Source: Myxococcales bacterium
Lineage (GTDB): Bacteria; Myxococcota_A; Polyangia; Polyangiales; Polyangiaceae
Direction: 5' to 3'
Assembly: GCA_025359105.1 (NCBI GenBank)
Contig: JANYHK010000104.1
Coordinates: 1-54,574, forward strand
DNA: 54,574 nucleotides
In this document: positions 42,402 to 52,540 of the stretch, in pieces
Position numbering within the stretch: position 1 is the stretch's first letter
Layout of the letters: the number at the start of each line of letters is the position of its first letter
The notes under the pieces: generated by a model
What the model saw: only the letters and a program-made list of their open reading frames with translations
What the model was told of the DNA's origin: nothing
Database searches by the model: none
Program-made: the position numbers and the translations under genes

Positions 42402-43264
42402 ACCGCCACCCCGAAGTCGCGCAGCGCGGCGTTGAGGCTCACCTTGCGATCCGTCGACGCGTTGCGCTTGCCGATGACGAGCGCGCACGGCACGGCGAAC
42501 TCGCCGGCCGGGAACTTCTTCGGCCGCATGCCGGGGATGACGACGCTGCGAGGAGGGACGTGTCCCTTCCATTCGACGGGCACGGTGCCGGTGACGTCGA
42601 TGATCGTGGTCGACGCCGTGAGCACGACGCCGGCGCCGAGGACCGACTCGCGGCCGACACGAACGCCCTCGACGACGATCACGCGCGAGCCGATGAAGCA
42701 GCCGTCCTCGATGATGACGGGGCGTGCGCCCGGCGGCTCGAGCACGCCGCCGAGGCCGACGCCGCCGGAGAGGTGGCAGTCCTTGCCGACCTGCGCGCAC
42801 GAGCCGACGGTCGCCCAGGTGTCGACCATCGTGCCGGCGCCGACGTGCGCGCCGATGTTCACGTAGCCGGGCATCACGATGACGCCGGGTTCGCAGAACG
42901 CGCCGCGGCGCACGACGCCGGGCGGGACGACGCGGATGTTCTGGGCGGCGAGGCCGGTCTTGATGGGGATCTTGTCGTGGAACTCGAAGGGGCCGACGGT
43001 GAACGTCTCCATCTTTCGAATGGCGAAATAGAGGAGGATGGCCTGCTTCACCCAGGCGTGCACAGTCCACTCGCCGTCGGCTGCACCGTCGCCCTCTGCG
43101 CTGGCGTCGCTGGCGTCGCTGGAGGGCGGGGATGCGACGCGCAGTGCGCCTTTGTCGAGCAGCTCGATCGCGGCCTCGACGGCCGCCGCGTGCGCGGGAT
43201 CCGCGAGCCTGGTGCGATCCGTCCAAGCGGCCTCGACGAGCGAACGAACGTCCTCCGGCGACAT
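42398..43264 (-). CDS. dapD: Tetrahydrodipicolinate N-succinyltransferase
   Basis: The 288-residue enzyme transfers succinyl from succinyl-CoA to tetrahydrodipicolinate on the way to diaminopimelate and lysine. The left-handed beta-helix is visible as hexapeptide repeats (VIVMPGYVNIGAHVGAGTMV; GSCAQVGKDCHLSGGVGLGG; VGRESVLGAGVVLTAST). The N-terminal domain carries a Ser/Asp/Ala insert, SSDASDASAEGD. The sucCD genes at 50-52 kb make the succinyl-CoA it needs, although they are not linked in an operon. Confidence 0.95.
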   Translation of the reverse strand: MSPEDVRSLVEAAWTDRTRLADPAHAAAVEAAIELLDKGALRVASPPSSDASDASAEGDGAADGEWTVHAWVKQAILLYFAIRKMETFTVGPFEFHDKIPIKTGLAAQNIRVVPPGVVRRGAFCEPGVIVMPGYVNIGAHVGAGTMVDTWATVGSCAQVGKDCHLSGGVGLGGVLEPPGARPVIIEDGCFIGSRVIVVEGVRVGRESVLGAGVVLTASTTIIDVTGTVPVEWKGHVPPRSVVIPGMRPKKFPAGEFAVPCALVIGKRNASTDRKVSLNAALRDFGVAV

Positions 43265-43278
43265 GGGGGGACTTTAGC

Positions 43279-44073
43279 CTACTTTTCTCGCACCACGGGG
43301 AACGAGAGCACGACCGAGCGCTCGCCCGCCGCGAGGCGTCCACCGATGGCCGTCACGGCGTCCTCGAGGATGGCGTCGGTCGGCGGGATCCGCCGCATCA
43401 CGCGGGTGGTGACGGGCGAACCAGTGGCGCCGTCGGCGGGGGCGGGGGCCACCGTGAGGGTGACCGCGCGCGCCTCGCAGCGCGCCCGCACGACGATGTC
43501 TCGCACGCCCGCCGCGCGCACCCGAACGATGGCGCCGCCGAGGACGCGGGCGACGACGTGCGGATCGGCGAGGACGACGCACGCGGCATCCTCGGTGTCG
43601 ACGCGCACGAGCACCCCTTCCGCCGACGGTGGGGAGCTCCCCACCATGCCGAGCGCCGCGCGCGTGAGCTCGGCGAGCGAGAGCTCACCGACGCTCGCCC
43701 CGTGCGCGCGCTCGGACAGGTCGAGCAGATCGACCGCAGCGTCGAGCTCCGACAGGACGCTGCTCACGACCTGCTCGAGCGCGAGGCGCGCGCGGGTCTC
43801 GAGGCCACCGGCGCCGGCTTCGTTGAGTGCGTGTTCCAGCACCAAGAGACGCTCGTTCGCGTACGCCGCGAGCTCGGTGCGGGCGAGGCTCTCGGCGCCA
43901 TCGAACGCCGCGCGCAAGACGACGCAGCTCCCGACGAGCTCGGGGAGGAGCGCGGCGAGCGTGCTCGCCCCTACGCGGGGGCTGCGCAGCAGCGTTTCCA
44001 GATTGTGGACGGCCGCGAGCGCGTCGCGCGTGCGGCCCCATGCAGACGCACGCGGCGATTCGTTTTTTTTCAT
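43279..44073 (-). CDS. Histidine-kinase-like protein lacking catalytic motifs
   Basis: A 264-residue soluble protein. Residues 15-130 are two long helices like a dimerisation domain (LAALLPELVGSCVVLRAAFD), but no His is in the expected place. Residues 150-264 follow the order of a GHKL ATPase (VVLADPHVVARVLGGAIVRV; ending GGRLAAGERSVVLSFPVV). The N box Asn and the DxGxG/GxGxG boxes are missing. The protein probably does not bind ATP, or binds it in a new way. It lies 14 bp upstream of dapD and 40 bp after ndk on the same strand. Confidence 0.6.
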   Translation of the reverse strand: MKKNESPRASAWGRTRDALAAVHNLETLLRSPRVGASTLAALLPELVGSCVVLRAAFDGAESLARTELAAYANERLLVLEHALNEAGAGGLETRARLALEQVVSSVLSELDAAVDLLDLSERAHGASVGELSLAELTRAALGMVGSSPPSAEGVLVRVDTEDAACVVLADPHVVARVLGGAIVRVRAAGVRDIVVRARCEARAVTLTVAPAPADGATGSPVTTRVMRRIPPTDAILEDAVTAIGGRLAAGERSVVLSFPVVREK

Positions 44074-44113
44074 CTGGGGAAGCGAGCTTCCCCCCCGAGG
44101 TCAGCAGTCTACA

Positions 44114-44545
44114 TCATCCGGCGGACGGCGCGACCTCTGAGGCGGCGAAGAAGTAGGCGATCTCGATCTTCGCGTTGTCGAGCGAGTCGGACCCGTGGAC
44201 GGCGTTCTCGCCGACGTTGGCGCCGTAGAGCTTGCGGATGGTGCCTGCGTCGGCCTTGGCCGGATCGGTGGCGCCCATCACGCCGCGGTACTGCACGACC
44301 GCGTTGTCGCGCTCGAGGACGGCGATCACCACCGGCGAGCGCGTCATGAACTGGACGAGCTCGCCGAAGAAGGGGCGCGCTTTGTGGACGGCGTAAAAGC
44401 CCTCGGCGACCTGCCGGGACAGGTGGGTGCGCTTCAGGGCGACGACGGTGAAGCCGCTCTCCTCGAGCTTGGCGAGGATGTGCCCCGCCTTGTTCTTCTC
44501 GACGGCGTCCGGCTTCACGATGCAAAGGGTGCGTTCAAGGGCCAT
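44114..44545 (-). CDS. ndk: Nucleoside diphosphate kinase
   Basis: The 143-residue enzyme has normal length and balances nucleoside triphosphate pools. [15 protein letters not shown] opens the fold and the phospho-histidine lies in [29 protein letters not shown] and [13 protein letters not shown] are also conserved. It heads a minus-strand series with the histidine-kinase-like gene and dapD-dapE, and diverges from the oxidoreductase gene over an 80-bp gap. Confidence 0.96.
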   Translation of the reverse strand: MALERTLCIVKPDAVEKNKAGHILAKLEESGFTVVALKRTHLSRQVAEGFYAVHKARPFFGELVQFMTRSPVVIAVLERDNAVVQYRGVMGATDPAKADAGTIRKLYGANVGENAVHGSDSLDNAKIEIAYFFAASEVAPSAG

Positions 44546-44625
44546 GATTTGTTGGCGGTTCTCTTAGAGGAGGACGCCAAAAAGTGCAAGGCGAGCGCGC
44601 GAAATCGGCGGTACTCTCGCTCACC

Positions 44626-46215
44626 ATGGCAAAGACGGAGACGGACGTCGTCGTCATCGGCGCGGGCCACAACGGCCTCGTGGCCGCGGTCCTCCTCGCG
44701 CGCAAGGGCTTGCGCGTGCACGTCGTCGAGGACAAACCCGTCATCGGCGGCGCGGTGCGCACCGAGCGGCCTTTCAAGAAGGCCCCCGGCCTCGGCATCT
44801 CGACCGGAGCGTACCTCCTCGGCCTCATGCCGCCGGAGCTCCTTCGCCGGGTGGGAATCGAGCTGCCGACGCTGAGGCGCGACCCGCACTACTTCCTGCC
44901 GACGACCGACAAGCGCTACCTGATGCTCGGCTCCGACGCGGCGAGCACGAAGCACCAGTTCATCGAGTTCTTCTCGGAGGCCGACTGGCGCGCCAACGAA
45001 GCGATGACCTCCGAGATCGCCAAGATGCGCGACGACATCGCGCCGACCTGGCTCATGGAGCCCGTCTCGATCGAGCAGACCGCCGACCGCTACGTGCGCC
45101 CCGAGCTGCGCGAGGCGTTCGTCGCTCTGTGCCGCGGGAGCATCGGCGACTACCTCGATCGCTTCGACTTCAAGAGCGATCTGGTCAAGGCGATGTACGC
45201 CACGACCGACGGCTTCTCCGGCGTGTACGGCACGTGGGACACGCCCGGCACCGGGATGAATTTCCTCGTCCACAACATGTGCCGCCTGCCGGGCGCCGAC
45301 GGAACGTGGATGATCGTCGAGGGGGGCATGGGGACGATCACCCAGCGCCTGGCCGAGGCGGCGAAGCGCGCGGGCGCGGTCATCGAGACCAGCCGGGGCG
45401 TCGCGAAGATCGTCGTTCGGGGCAACGTCGCCAAGGGGGTCGTGCTCGTCGACGGCTCGGAAATCGATGCGAGCGTCCTCGTGTGCAACGCCGATCCTTT
45501 CCGCATGCGCACGCTCCTCGGCGACGAGAGTCTGCCGACGGAGTACACCGATCGGCTCGACATGTACGCGAAGAAGCCCGGCTCGACCTTCAAGCTGAAC
45601 CTGGCGATGAAGGGGCTGCCGAAGTTCGCGTGCTGCCCCGACGACAAGCGCGTCTACGGCCCGACCATCCACCTCTTGCCCGACGAGAAAGACGTCATCC
45701 GCACGCTCAAGGAGGGCTTCGCGGACGTGCAGGCGGGCAAGCTCCCGGCGTTCCCGACGATCGAGTGGTACATCCACACGGCCACAGACCCCACGCTGCG
45801 CGACGCCGAGGGGCACCACAACTCCGCGCTCTTCGTGCAGTGGGTTCCTTACGAGCTGTCCGGCGGCAAGACGTGGGAGCAAGAGGAGGCCGGCTTCGTG
45901 CAGCACCTTTTGTCCATCTGCGACCGCTTCGCCCCGGGGACGAGCGATCTCGTCGTCGACACCTTCGCGCTCCACCCGAAGAAGATCGAAGAGCACTTCG
46001 GCATCACCCGCGGGCACATCCACCACGTCGACAACGGGTGGGGCTTCAGCGACCGACTCCCCTACGCGACGCCCATCGCGGGCCTGTACTCGTGCAGCGC
46101 CGGGTGCCACCCGGCCGGCGCGGTCATCGGCGCGGCCGGCCACAACGCGGCCACGCGGGTCATGATGGACATGGAAGTCCGCCTGGAAGAGACGCTCGCC
46201 CAGGTGAAGCGCTGA
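44626..46215 (+). CDS. FAD-dependent phytoene-desaturase-like oxidoreductase
   Basis: The 529-residue product has the dinucleotide-binding VIGAGHNGLVAAVLLARKGL right at the N-terminus, a second acidic residue in VHVVEDKPVIGGAV, and the C-terminal FAD motif SCSAGCHPAGAVIGAAGHNA. The middle holds EGGMGTITQRLAEAAKRAGA, typical of the family. It matches the PYROXD2-like group of the phytoene dehydrogenase superfamily rather than true carotenoid desaturases. No carotenoid genes are near, so the substrate is unknown. I chose MAKTETD as the start over an ATG 14 codons upstream. Confidence 0.88.
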   Translation: MAKTETDVVVIGAGHNGLVAAVLLARKGLRVHVVEDKPVIGGAVRTERPFKKAPGLGISTGAYLLGLMPPELLRRVGIELPTLRRDPHYFLPTTDKRYLMLGSDAASTKHQFIEFFSEADWRANEAMTSEIAKMRDDIAPTWLMEPVSIEQTADRYVRPELREAFVALCRGSIGDYLDRFDFKSDLVKAMYATTDGFSGVYGTWDTPGTGMNFLVHNMCRLPGADGTWMIVEGGMGTITQRLAEAAKRAGAVIETSRGVAKIVVRGNVAKGVVLVDGSEIDASVLVCNADPFRMRTLLGDESLPTEYTDRLDMYAKKPGSTFKLNLAMKGLPKFACCPDDKRVYGPTIHLLPDEKDVIRTLKEGFADVQAGKLPAFPTIEWYIHTATDPTLRDAEGHHNSALFVQWVPYELSGGKTWEQEEAGFVQHLLSICDRFAPGTSDLVVDTFALHPKKIEEHFGITRGHIHHVDNGWGFSDRLPYATPIAGLYSCSAGCHPAGAVIGAAGHNAATRVMMDMEVRLEETLAQVKR

Positions 46216-46244
46216 CGCCCCGAGACAGGGTAGACTGCGCCGCC

Positions 46245-47690
46245 ATGCGAAGGCCCTCACGCTCGTTCGCCGCGTCTCTCGTCGTCGCCGGTGCGGTCGC
46301 CGCGACGGCGTGCGGCGGCGGCCCGTCCCCTTCCCCCAAGCCGGCTGTCGCGCCGCCGCCCACCGCGAGCGCCGCCGTGGCCCAGCCCCACCAATCGGAG
46401 CCCGCGCCGGTGACGCCCAAGGACATCACGCTCGAGATCCTGAAGAAGCTCGCGGCGCACGACTTCGACGGCGTCAGCGCTTCGTTCGGCCCGAAGATGA
46501 AGGAGGCGGTAACGCGAGACCAGCTCGCGGGCGTGTGGTCGCAGGTCGAGGCGGCGAGCGGCAAATTCGAGGGCACGAGCGATCTCGTCGAGCACTCCAC
46601 CACGACGAACGACGTCGTCGTCCTGACGGCGCGCTTCGAGAAGGGGCAGTTCGAGGTGACCGTGGCGCTCGCCAAGGACTCGCGTGCGGTCGAGGGGCTC
46701 GTGATGCGACCGAAAATCGCGCACGCGTTCAGCCCGCCGAACTACGCCGATCGCGCGGCCTTCACCGAGCGCGAGATCACCGTCGGGGCGGCTCCGTGGG
46801 CGCTGCCCGGGACGCTCACCCTGCCGAAGGGCGCGAAGGGCAAGGTGCCCGGCGTCGTCCTCGTGCACGGCTCCGGGCCGAACGATCGCGACGAGACCAT
46901 CGGCGGCGTGAAGCCGTTCCGCGATCTCGCGTGGGGGCTCGCGTCACGCGGCATCGCCGTGCTCCGGTACGAAAAGCGCACGCGCGCGTACGCCGCCACG
47001 CTCGGGGCCGCCGCGGCCGACTTGACCACGAAGGACGAGGTCACCGACGACGCCGTCCTCGCCGCCCGACTCCTCGGCGGCGACGCGGCCGTCGATGCGA
47101 AGCGCACGTTCGTGCTTGGCCACAGCATGGGCGCGACTCTCGCCCCGCGCGTGGTCGCGGCGGCGCCGGAGATCGCGGGCCTCGTCCTCGTCGCCGGGAC
47201 GACGCGCCCGCTCGAGGACATCATCCTCGAGCAGCACCGCTACTTGCTCGGGCTCGGAGCGGTGCCCGAAGAGCAATCCAAGGCGATCCTGGAGAAGCTG
47301 GAGCGCCAGGTGCAGCGGGTGAAAGATCCGAAGCTCTCCCCGGACACGCCGGCCGCCGATCTCCCGCTCGGTGTCGGCGCGAAGTACTGGCTGGATCTGC
47401 GCGGTTACGATCCGGCGGCCGCGGCGGCGGCGCTCAAGAAGCCGACGCTGGTGCTCTGGGGGGCGCGCGACTTCCAGGTTCGGCAGGCCGATTTCGCCCG
47501 CTACGAGAGGGCGTTCGCCGGCCGAAGAGACTCGGTCCTGCGGACGCTTCCGGGGATCAGCCACGCGCTCACCGCCGCGCCGCCCGGCGCGGGACCGATG
47601 AGCACGCCCGACGAGTACGAGGCGGACGCCAACGTCGACTCGCTCGTCGTCGACACGATCGCCCGCTTCGTCGATCCGACGAAGCGCTGA
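46245..47690 (+). CDS. Alpha/beta-hydrolase lipoprotein with DUF3887-like domain
   Basis: The 481-residue product has a lipoprotein signal ending TACGG. Residues 60-150 form a small alpha+beta domain (KLAAHDFDGVSASFGPKMKE) of the DUF3887 type. The hydrolase follows: oxyanion region VLVHGSGPNDRDET, nucleophile elbow LGHSMGATLAPRV, catalytic Asp in LWGARDFQV and His in LPGISHALT. This two-domain layout is common in periplasmic dienelactone-hydrolase-like esterases. It starts 29 bp after the oxidoreductase on the same strand, so the two are likely co-transcribed. Confidence 0.9.
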   Translation: MRRPSRSFAASLVVAGAVAATACGGGPSPSPKPAVAPPPTASAAVAQPHQSEPAPVTPKDITLEILKKLAAHDFDGVSASFGPKMKEAVTRDQLAGVWSQVEAASGKFEGTSDLVEHSTTTNDVVVLTARFEKGQFEVTVALAKDSRAVEGLVMRPKIAHAFSPPNYADRAAFTEREITVGAAPWALPGTLTLPKGAKGKVPGVVLVHGSGPNDRDETIGGVKPFRDLAWGLASRGIAVLRYEKRTRAYAATLGAAAADLTTKDEVTDDAVLAARLLGGDAAVDAKRTFVLGHSMGATLAPRVVAAAPEIAGLVLVAGTTRPLEDIILEQHRYLLGLGAVPEEQSKAILEKLERQVQRVKDPKLSPDTPAADLPLGVGAKYWLDLRGYDPAAAAAALKKPTLVLWGARDFQVRQADFARYERAFAGRRDSVLRTLPGISHALTAAPPGAGPMSTPDEYEADANVDSLVVDTIARFVDPTKR

Positions 47691-47724
47691 GGTTCACGGA
47701 TTCCGACGCCGACGCCGACTCCGA

Positions 47725-48816
47725 CTACAGCCTGGACTCGCTCACCACCCGCGACGTCACGATGCGCTGCGCGACCGTCCCGATGTTCGACGGATCGCAT
47801 CCGCCGGCGATGAACGGCGGGATCACCGAGACGCCGACGCTGCAGACCTTGCCGTGGTGCACCACCCCGAGCTCAGGCAAGTGGAGGTCCACCTTGTCCT
47901 TCGTCTCGGTCACGCTCGGCCCCTTCGCGACGCCCTTGGTGCCCAGATCCTTCGGCTTCACGCCGTTCGGGAACTGCTCCTTCGCCTCCGCCTGCACCGC
48001 GATGCGGAGGCCCTGCGCGCCCGCCGGCATGCGGATCTGATCCTTGCGCGCGGCGACGCTGGCCCGGATGGATTCGTTGAGGCGCGCCCAGCCGAGCTCG
48101 TCCTGGCTCGCGCTCGAAACGCGGACGCTGATCGCACCAGCGCCGTCGATGGTGACGGCGAAGATGGCGGTGCCCATCACGCTCGAGGCCTGTACGGCGT
48201 CGTGGATGGCGGTGCTCACCACGCCGCCACGCCCGAGACCACGCGCGACATCTGCGGCGTCCAGGCTCTCTTTGAGGCCACCGGTCGTCGACGCATGCGG
48301 CGCGCCCACAGCACCCGCACCAGGGCCCCGAGGCGCGTCGGCGGCGCTCGGTGCGGGCCCGGCGGCGAAGAGCCGGCGCTTGCGGGGATCGAGGCCGAGG
48401 TCCACCGCGGTCGAATGGAAGGACCACCCCTCCCCGTTCGGCGAGGTGACGACGCTCGGCGGCACGTCCTGGGGGACCGACGCGGCGGTGCCGTCGCCCG
48501 CTGCCCTTGCCGCACCCGGCATGCCGCCTGCCGTGCCGGCAGAGGCCGTCGCGCGCACGTTCGCGAGGGCGGCAGAGCCCGGGACCCGCGGGGCGTCGGG
48601 CGCGGCCGGGGCGACCGCCCTCTCGGAGTCTTGCGGCACGGGCGGCTCTTCGCGCTGTATCTCGAAGAATGTCGCGTCGAGGTCGCCCATCGCCGAGATC
48701 GCCGCTACTGGAGGGCGAGCCGGCGACCGCGGCGCGAGGTGCACGCCGGCGAAAGCACCCAGGTGCGCGAGGCTCGCGAGCGCAAGTGTGATCCGCAGGT
48801 GCCCCCCGTCGCGCAT
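47725..48816 (-). CDS. TonB-like protein
   Basis: The 363-residue product starts with a short basic segment and one membrane helix (LRITLALASLAHLGAFAGV). A Pro/Ala-rich periplasmic spacer runs to about residue 200. Residues 205-290 look like the TonB/TolA C-terminal domain (VMGTAIFAVTIDGAGAISVR; LGWARLNESIRASVAARKDQ). The last 70 residues, with two cysteines, are unusual for TonB. Whether it drives an outer-membrane transporter or has a structural role is unclear. No ExbB/ExbD genes are in the window. It converges on the hydrolase gene. Confidence 0.65.
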   Translation of the reverse strand: MRDGGHLRITLALASLAHLGAFAGVHLAPRSPARPPVAAISAMGDLDATFFEIQREEPPVPQDSERAVAPAAPDAPRVPGSAALANVRATASAGTAGGMPGAARAAGDGTAASVPQDVPPSVVTSPNGEGWSFHSTAVDLGLDPRKRRLFAAGPAPSAADAPRGPGAGAVGAPHASTTGGLKESLDAADVARGLGRGGVVSTAIHDAVQASSVMGTAIFAVTIDGAGAISVRVSSASQDELGWARLNESIRASVAARKDQIRMPAGAQGLRIAVQAEAKEQFPNGVKPKDLGTKGVAKGPSVTETKDKVDLHLPELGVVHHGKVCSVGVSVIPPFIAGGCDPSNIGTVAQRIVTSRVVSESRL

Positions 48817-48898
48817 GGTCGCATTCTACACCAGTTCGGCCGCGCCGCTTGCTCGGGAGGCGCGTTGCGAAAGCGCTGCGCGGTGCTATCCCGGCGCC

Positions 48899-50314
48899 AT
48901 GCGGTTTGGCCTCGCCTTGATGGTGCTCGGCGCCTCGGGATGCGGAGCCATTCTTGGCGCCGATTTCGATCGCCCGGGGGCCGGCGGCGACGCGGACGGC
49001 GGTGGTGGAGGCGGGGGGGGCGGGGACCCTTCGGGGGACGGGAGCGTCGCCGCGGTTCCGGCGCCCGTGCCTCCGGTCGACGGCAAGTGCGCAGCCGGCA
49101 AGACCCTGTGCGCCGGGCTTTGCGTGGATGGCAGCGATCCTGGGTACGGCTGCGGCTCCACCGCCTGTACGCCATGCGCCATTTCCCACGGCAGCCCGAC
49201 CTGCCGCGCGGGCGCGTGCGCGGTAGGCACATGCGACACCGGCCACGCGGACTGCAACGGCGCGCCCACCGACGGGTGCGAGGTCGACACCACGAACGAC
49301 CGAGCTCACTGCGGGCGCTGCGACACGGCATGCACGGCGCCCCAGGTCTGCGCGAACAGCGGGTGCGGCTCCTCGTGCCCGACCGGGCAAACGAATTGCG
49401 GCGGCAGCTGCTTCGATCTCGAGTCCTCGCCCGACCACTGCGGCAGCTGCGCGAAGGCGTGCCCGGCCCCGGCGAGCGGCGGCGTCGCCACGTGCACCGC
49501 GCACGTGTGCGGGCTCAAGTGCGCGGCGGGATTCGTCCAGGACGGTACCGAATGCGTCGATGGCCGCGGGTGGCGCGACGTCGGCGCTGGCTTCAGCTTC
49601 GCCTGCGGCGCGCGCATGAACGGCTCGGTCGCGTGCTGGGGCTTCAGCACGGCCAATCCGTCGTCCGGCACGTTCACCCGCGTCGCAGGAGGCAGCAACG
49701 ACGCGTGCGGCATCCTGACGAGCGGCGCGCTCTCCTGCTGGTTCGGCTCTCTCCCGACCCCGCCGTCGGGCACCTTCACGGACCTTTCGATCGGCGACGT
49801 CCACGCCTGCGCCGTGCGGACCGATGGCACCCTCGCGTGCTGGGGGAGCGACGTCTTCGGTCAGGCGAGCCCACCGGGTGGCCAGTTCAAGAAGGTCTCT
49901 GCGGGCTACCGACACTCGTGCGGCGTGCGGCTCGACGGCAGCCTCAGCTGCTGGGGCTCCAACGGAGGCCACGCGACCGAAGCGCCGGGCACCGGCGTCT
50001 ACACCGACGTCCTCGCGTCGTTCGACTACAGCTGCGCCGCGGGCACCACCGGCATCACCTGCTGGGGCCAGGGCGCCGTCGCCCCTCCCAACGGCGTGTT
50101 CTCGCAGATCAGCGCGAACTCCTCGCTCATCTGCGGCCTCCTGTCGGGCGGCGCGCTGGGCTGCAACACGAACGCCGGCTACGCGGGTCCCCCCGCCGGC
50201 GCATTTCGGAGCGTCTCGTCAGGCAGCCAGTTCGCCTGCGCGATCCGATCCTCCGACCGCAAGTTGATGTGCTGGGGCCGCAACGACTCCGGGCAATCCA
50301 CCCCACCGCCCTGA
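48899..50314 (+). CDS. Cys-rich lipoprotein with RCC1-like repeats
   Basis: The 471-residue product has the lipobox GASGC and a Gly/Asp linker. The Cys-rich region (residues 60-225) has units such as CAAGKTLCAGLCVDG, CPTGQTNCGGSC and HCGRCDTACTAPQ. About six RCC1-type blades follow, each with a CWG core (MNGSVACWGFSTANPSSGTF; TDGTLACWGSDVFGQASPPG; LDGSLSCWGSN). The combination is typical of surface proteins in Polyangiales. It is most likely a structural or ligand-binding propeller exposed to the medium. Blades four to five lack some of the glycines, which may reflect drift. Confidence 0.82.
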   Translation: MRFGLALMVLGASGCGAILGADFDRPGAGGDADGGGGGGGGGDPSGDGSVAAVPAPVPPVDGKCAAGKTLCAGLCVDGSDPGYGCGSTACTPCAISHGSPTCRAGACAVGTCDTGHADCNGAPTDGCEVDTTNDRAHCGRCDTACTAPQVCANSGCGSSCPTGQTNCGGSCFDLESSPDHCGSCAKACPAPASGGVATCTAHVCGLKCAAGFVQDGTECVDGRGWRDVGAGFSFACGARMNGSVACWGFSTANPSSGTFTRVAGGSNDACGILTSGALSCWFGSLPTPPSGTFTDLSIGDVHACAVRTDGTLACWGSDVFGQASPPGGQFKKVSAGYRHSCGVRLDGSLSCWGSNGGHATEAPGTGVYTDVLASFDYSCAAGTTGITCWGQGAVAPPNGVFSQISANSSLICGLLSGGALGCNTNAGYAGPPAGAFRSVSSGSQFACAIRSSDRKLMCWGRNDSGQSTPPP

Positions 50315-50350
50315 TTCCCCCCGACTTGCGCCCTCCTACTTTCGCTGGCG

Positions 50351-51249
50351 CTATTTCATCATCGACTTGAGCGTCGATGCCATGTCGCTCGGCGTCGGCG
50401 CGATCTTGGCCCCGGCGTTTTCGAGCGCCTTCATCTTCTCGGCCGCCGTGCCCTTGCCGCCAGCGATGATGGCGCCCGCGTGGCCCATGCGCTTGCCGGG
50501 CGGCGCGGTGGTGCCGGCGATGAAGCACGCGACCGGCTTGTTCATCTTCTCTTTGATGAACTTCGCGCCGCGCTCCTCCATGCCGCCGCCGATTTCCCCG
50601 ATCATGATGACGCCGTGCGTGTCCGGATCGGCCTGGAAGAGCTCCAGCACGTCCACGAAGTCCATGCCGGCGACCGGATCGCCGCCGATGCCCACGCACG
50701 TCGACTGGCCGATGCCGAGCGACGTGAGCTGGCCGACGGCCTCGTAGGTGAGCGTGCCCGAGCGCGACACGACGCCGATGTGGCCTTCCTTGTGGATGTG
50801 GCCGGGCATGATGCCTATCTTGCACGCTCCCGGCGTGATGATTCCCGGGCAGTTCGGGCCGATGAGGCGCGTGAGCGGCTTGCCCGCCGCGCGCTGCTCG
50901 GCCTGGGTCGCCTCGAGCACGTGGCGCACCTTGATCATGTCCATCGCCGGGATGCCTTCGGTGATGCAGACGACGAGCGCGCAGCCCGCGTCGATCGCCT
51001 CGAGGATCGCGTCGGCCGCGCCGGGCGGGGGCACGAAGATGACGCTCGTGTCGGCGCCGCTCTCCTTGACCGCGCGCTCGACGGTGTCGAAGACGGGCAC
51101 CTTCCCCTCGAACTTCTCACCGCCGCGGGTCGGCGTGACGCCGGCGACGACCTTGGTGCCGTACTCGATCATCTGTTTGGCGTGGAATGAGCCCGCGCCG
51201 CCGGTGATGCCCTGGACGAGCACCTTCGTGTTCTTGCCGACGAGGACGC

Positions 51250-51253
<4 letters not shown>
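50351..51253 (-). CDS. sucD: Succinyl-CoA ligase alpha subunit
   Basis: The 300-residue CoA-binding subunit of the TCA-cycle enzyme that makes ATP or GTP from succinyl-CoA. It starts with GTG in an overlap with the sucC stop (GTGA). Landmarks are [40 protein letters not shown] and the phospho-His in [15 protein letters not shown]. The C-terminus ends STLKSMMK. Length and order (sucC then sucD) are standard. Confidence 0.96.
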
Positions 51254-52464
<1,211 letters not shown>

Positions 52465-52540
52465 GGGGCGGGACGCTACCACAGAGTCGGCGGCGCGGAG
52501 GGTCCGGATCGGGGCGAATCAGGCTGGGATCGGGGGTGGG

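Noticed and set aside
44552-44580. TTGGCG/CGCCAA inverted repeat between ndk and the oxidoreductase gene
   Set aside because: Arms of only 6 bp with a long spacer are expected by chance in this sequence, and no neighbouring site supports it.
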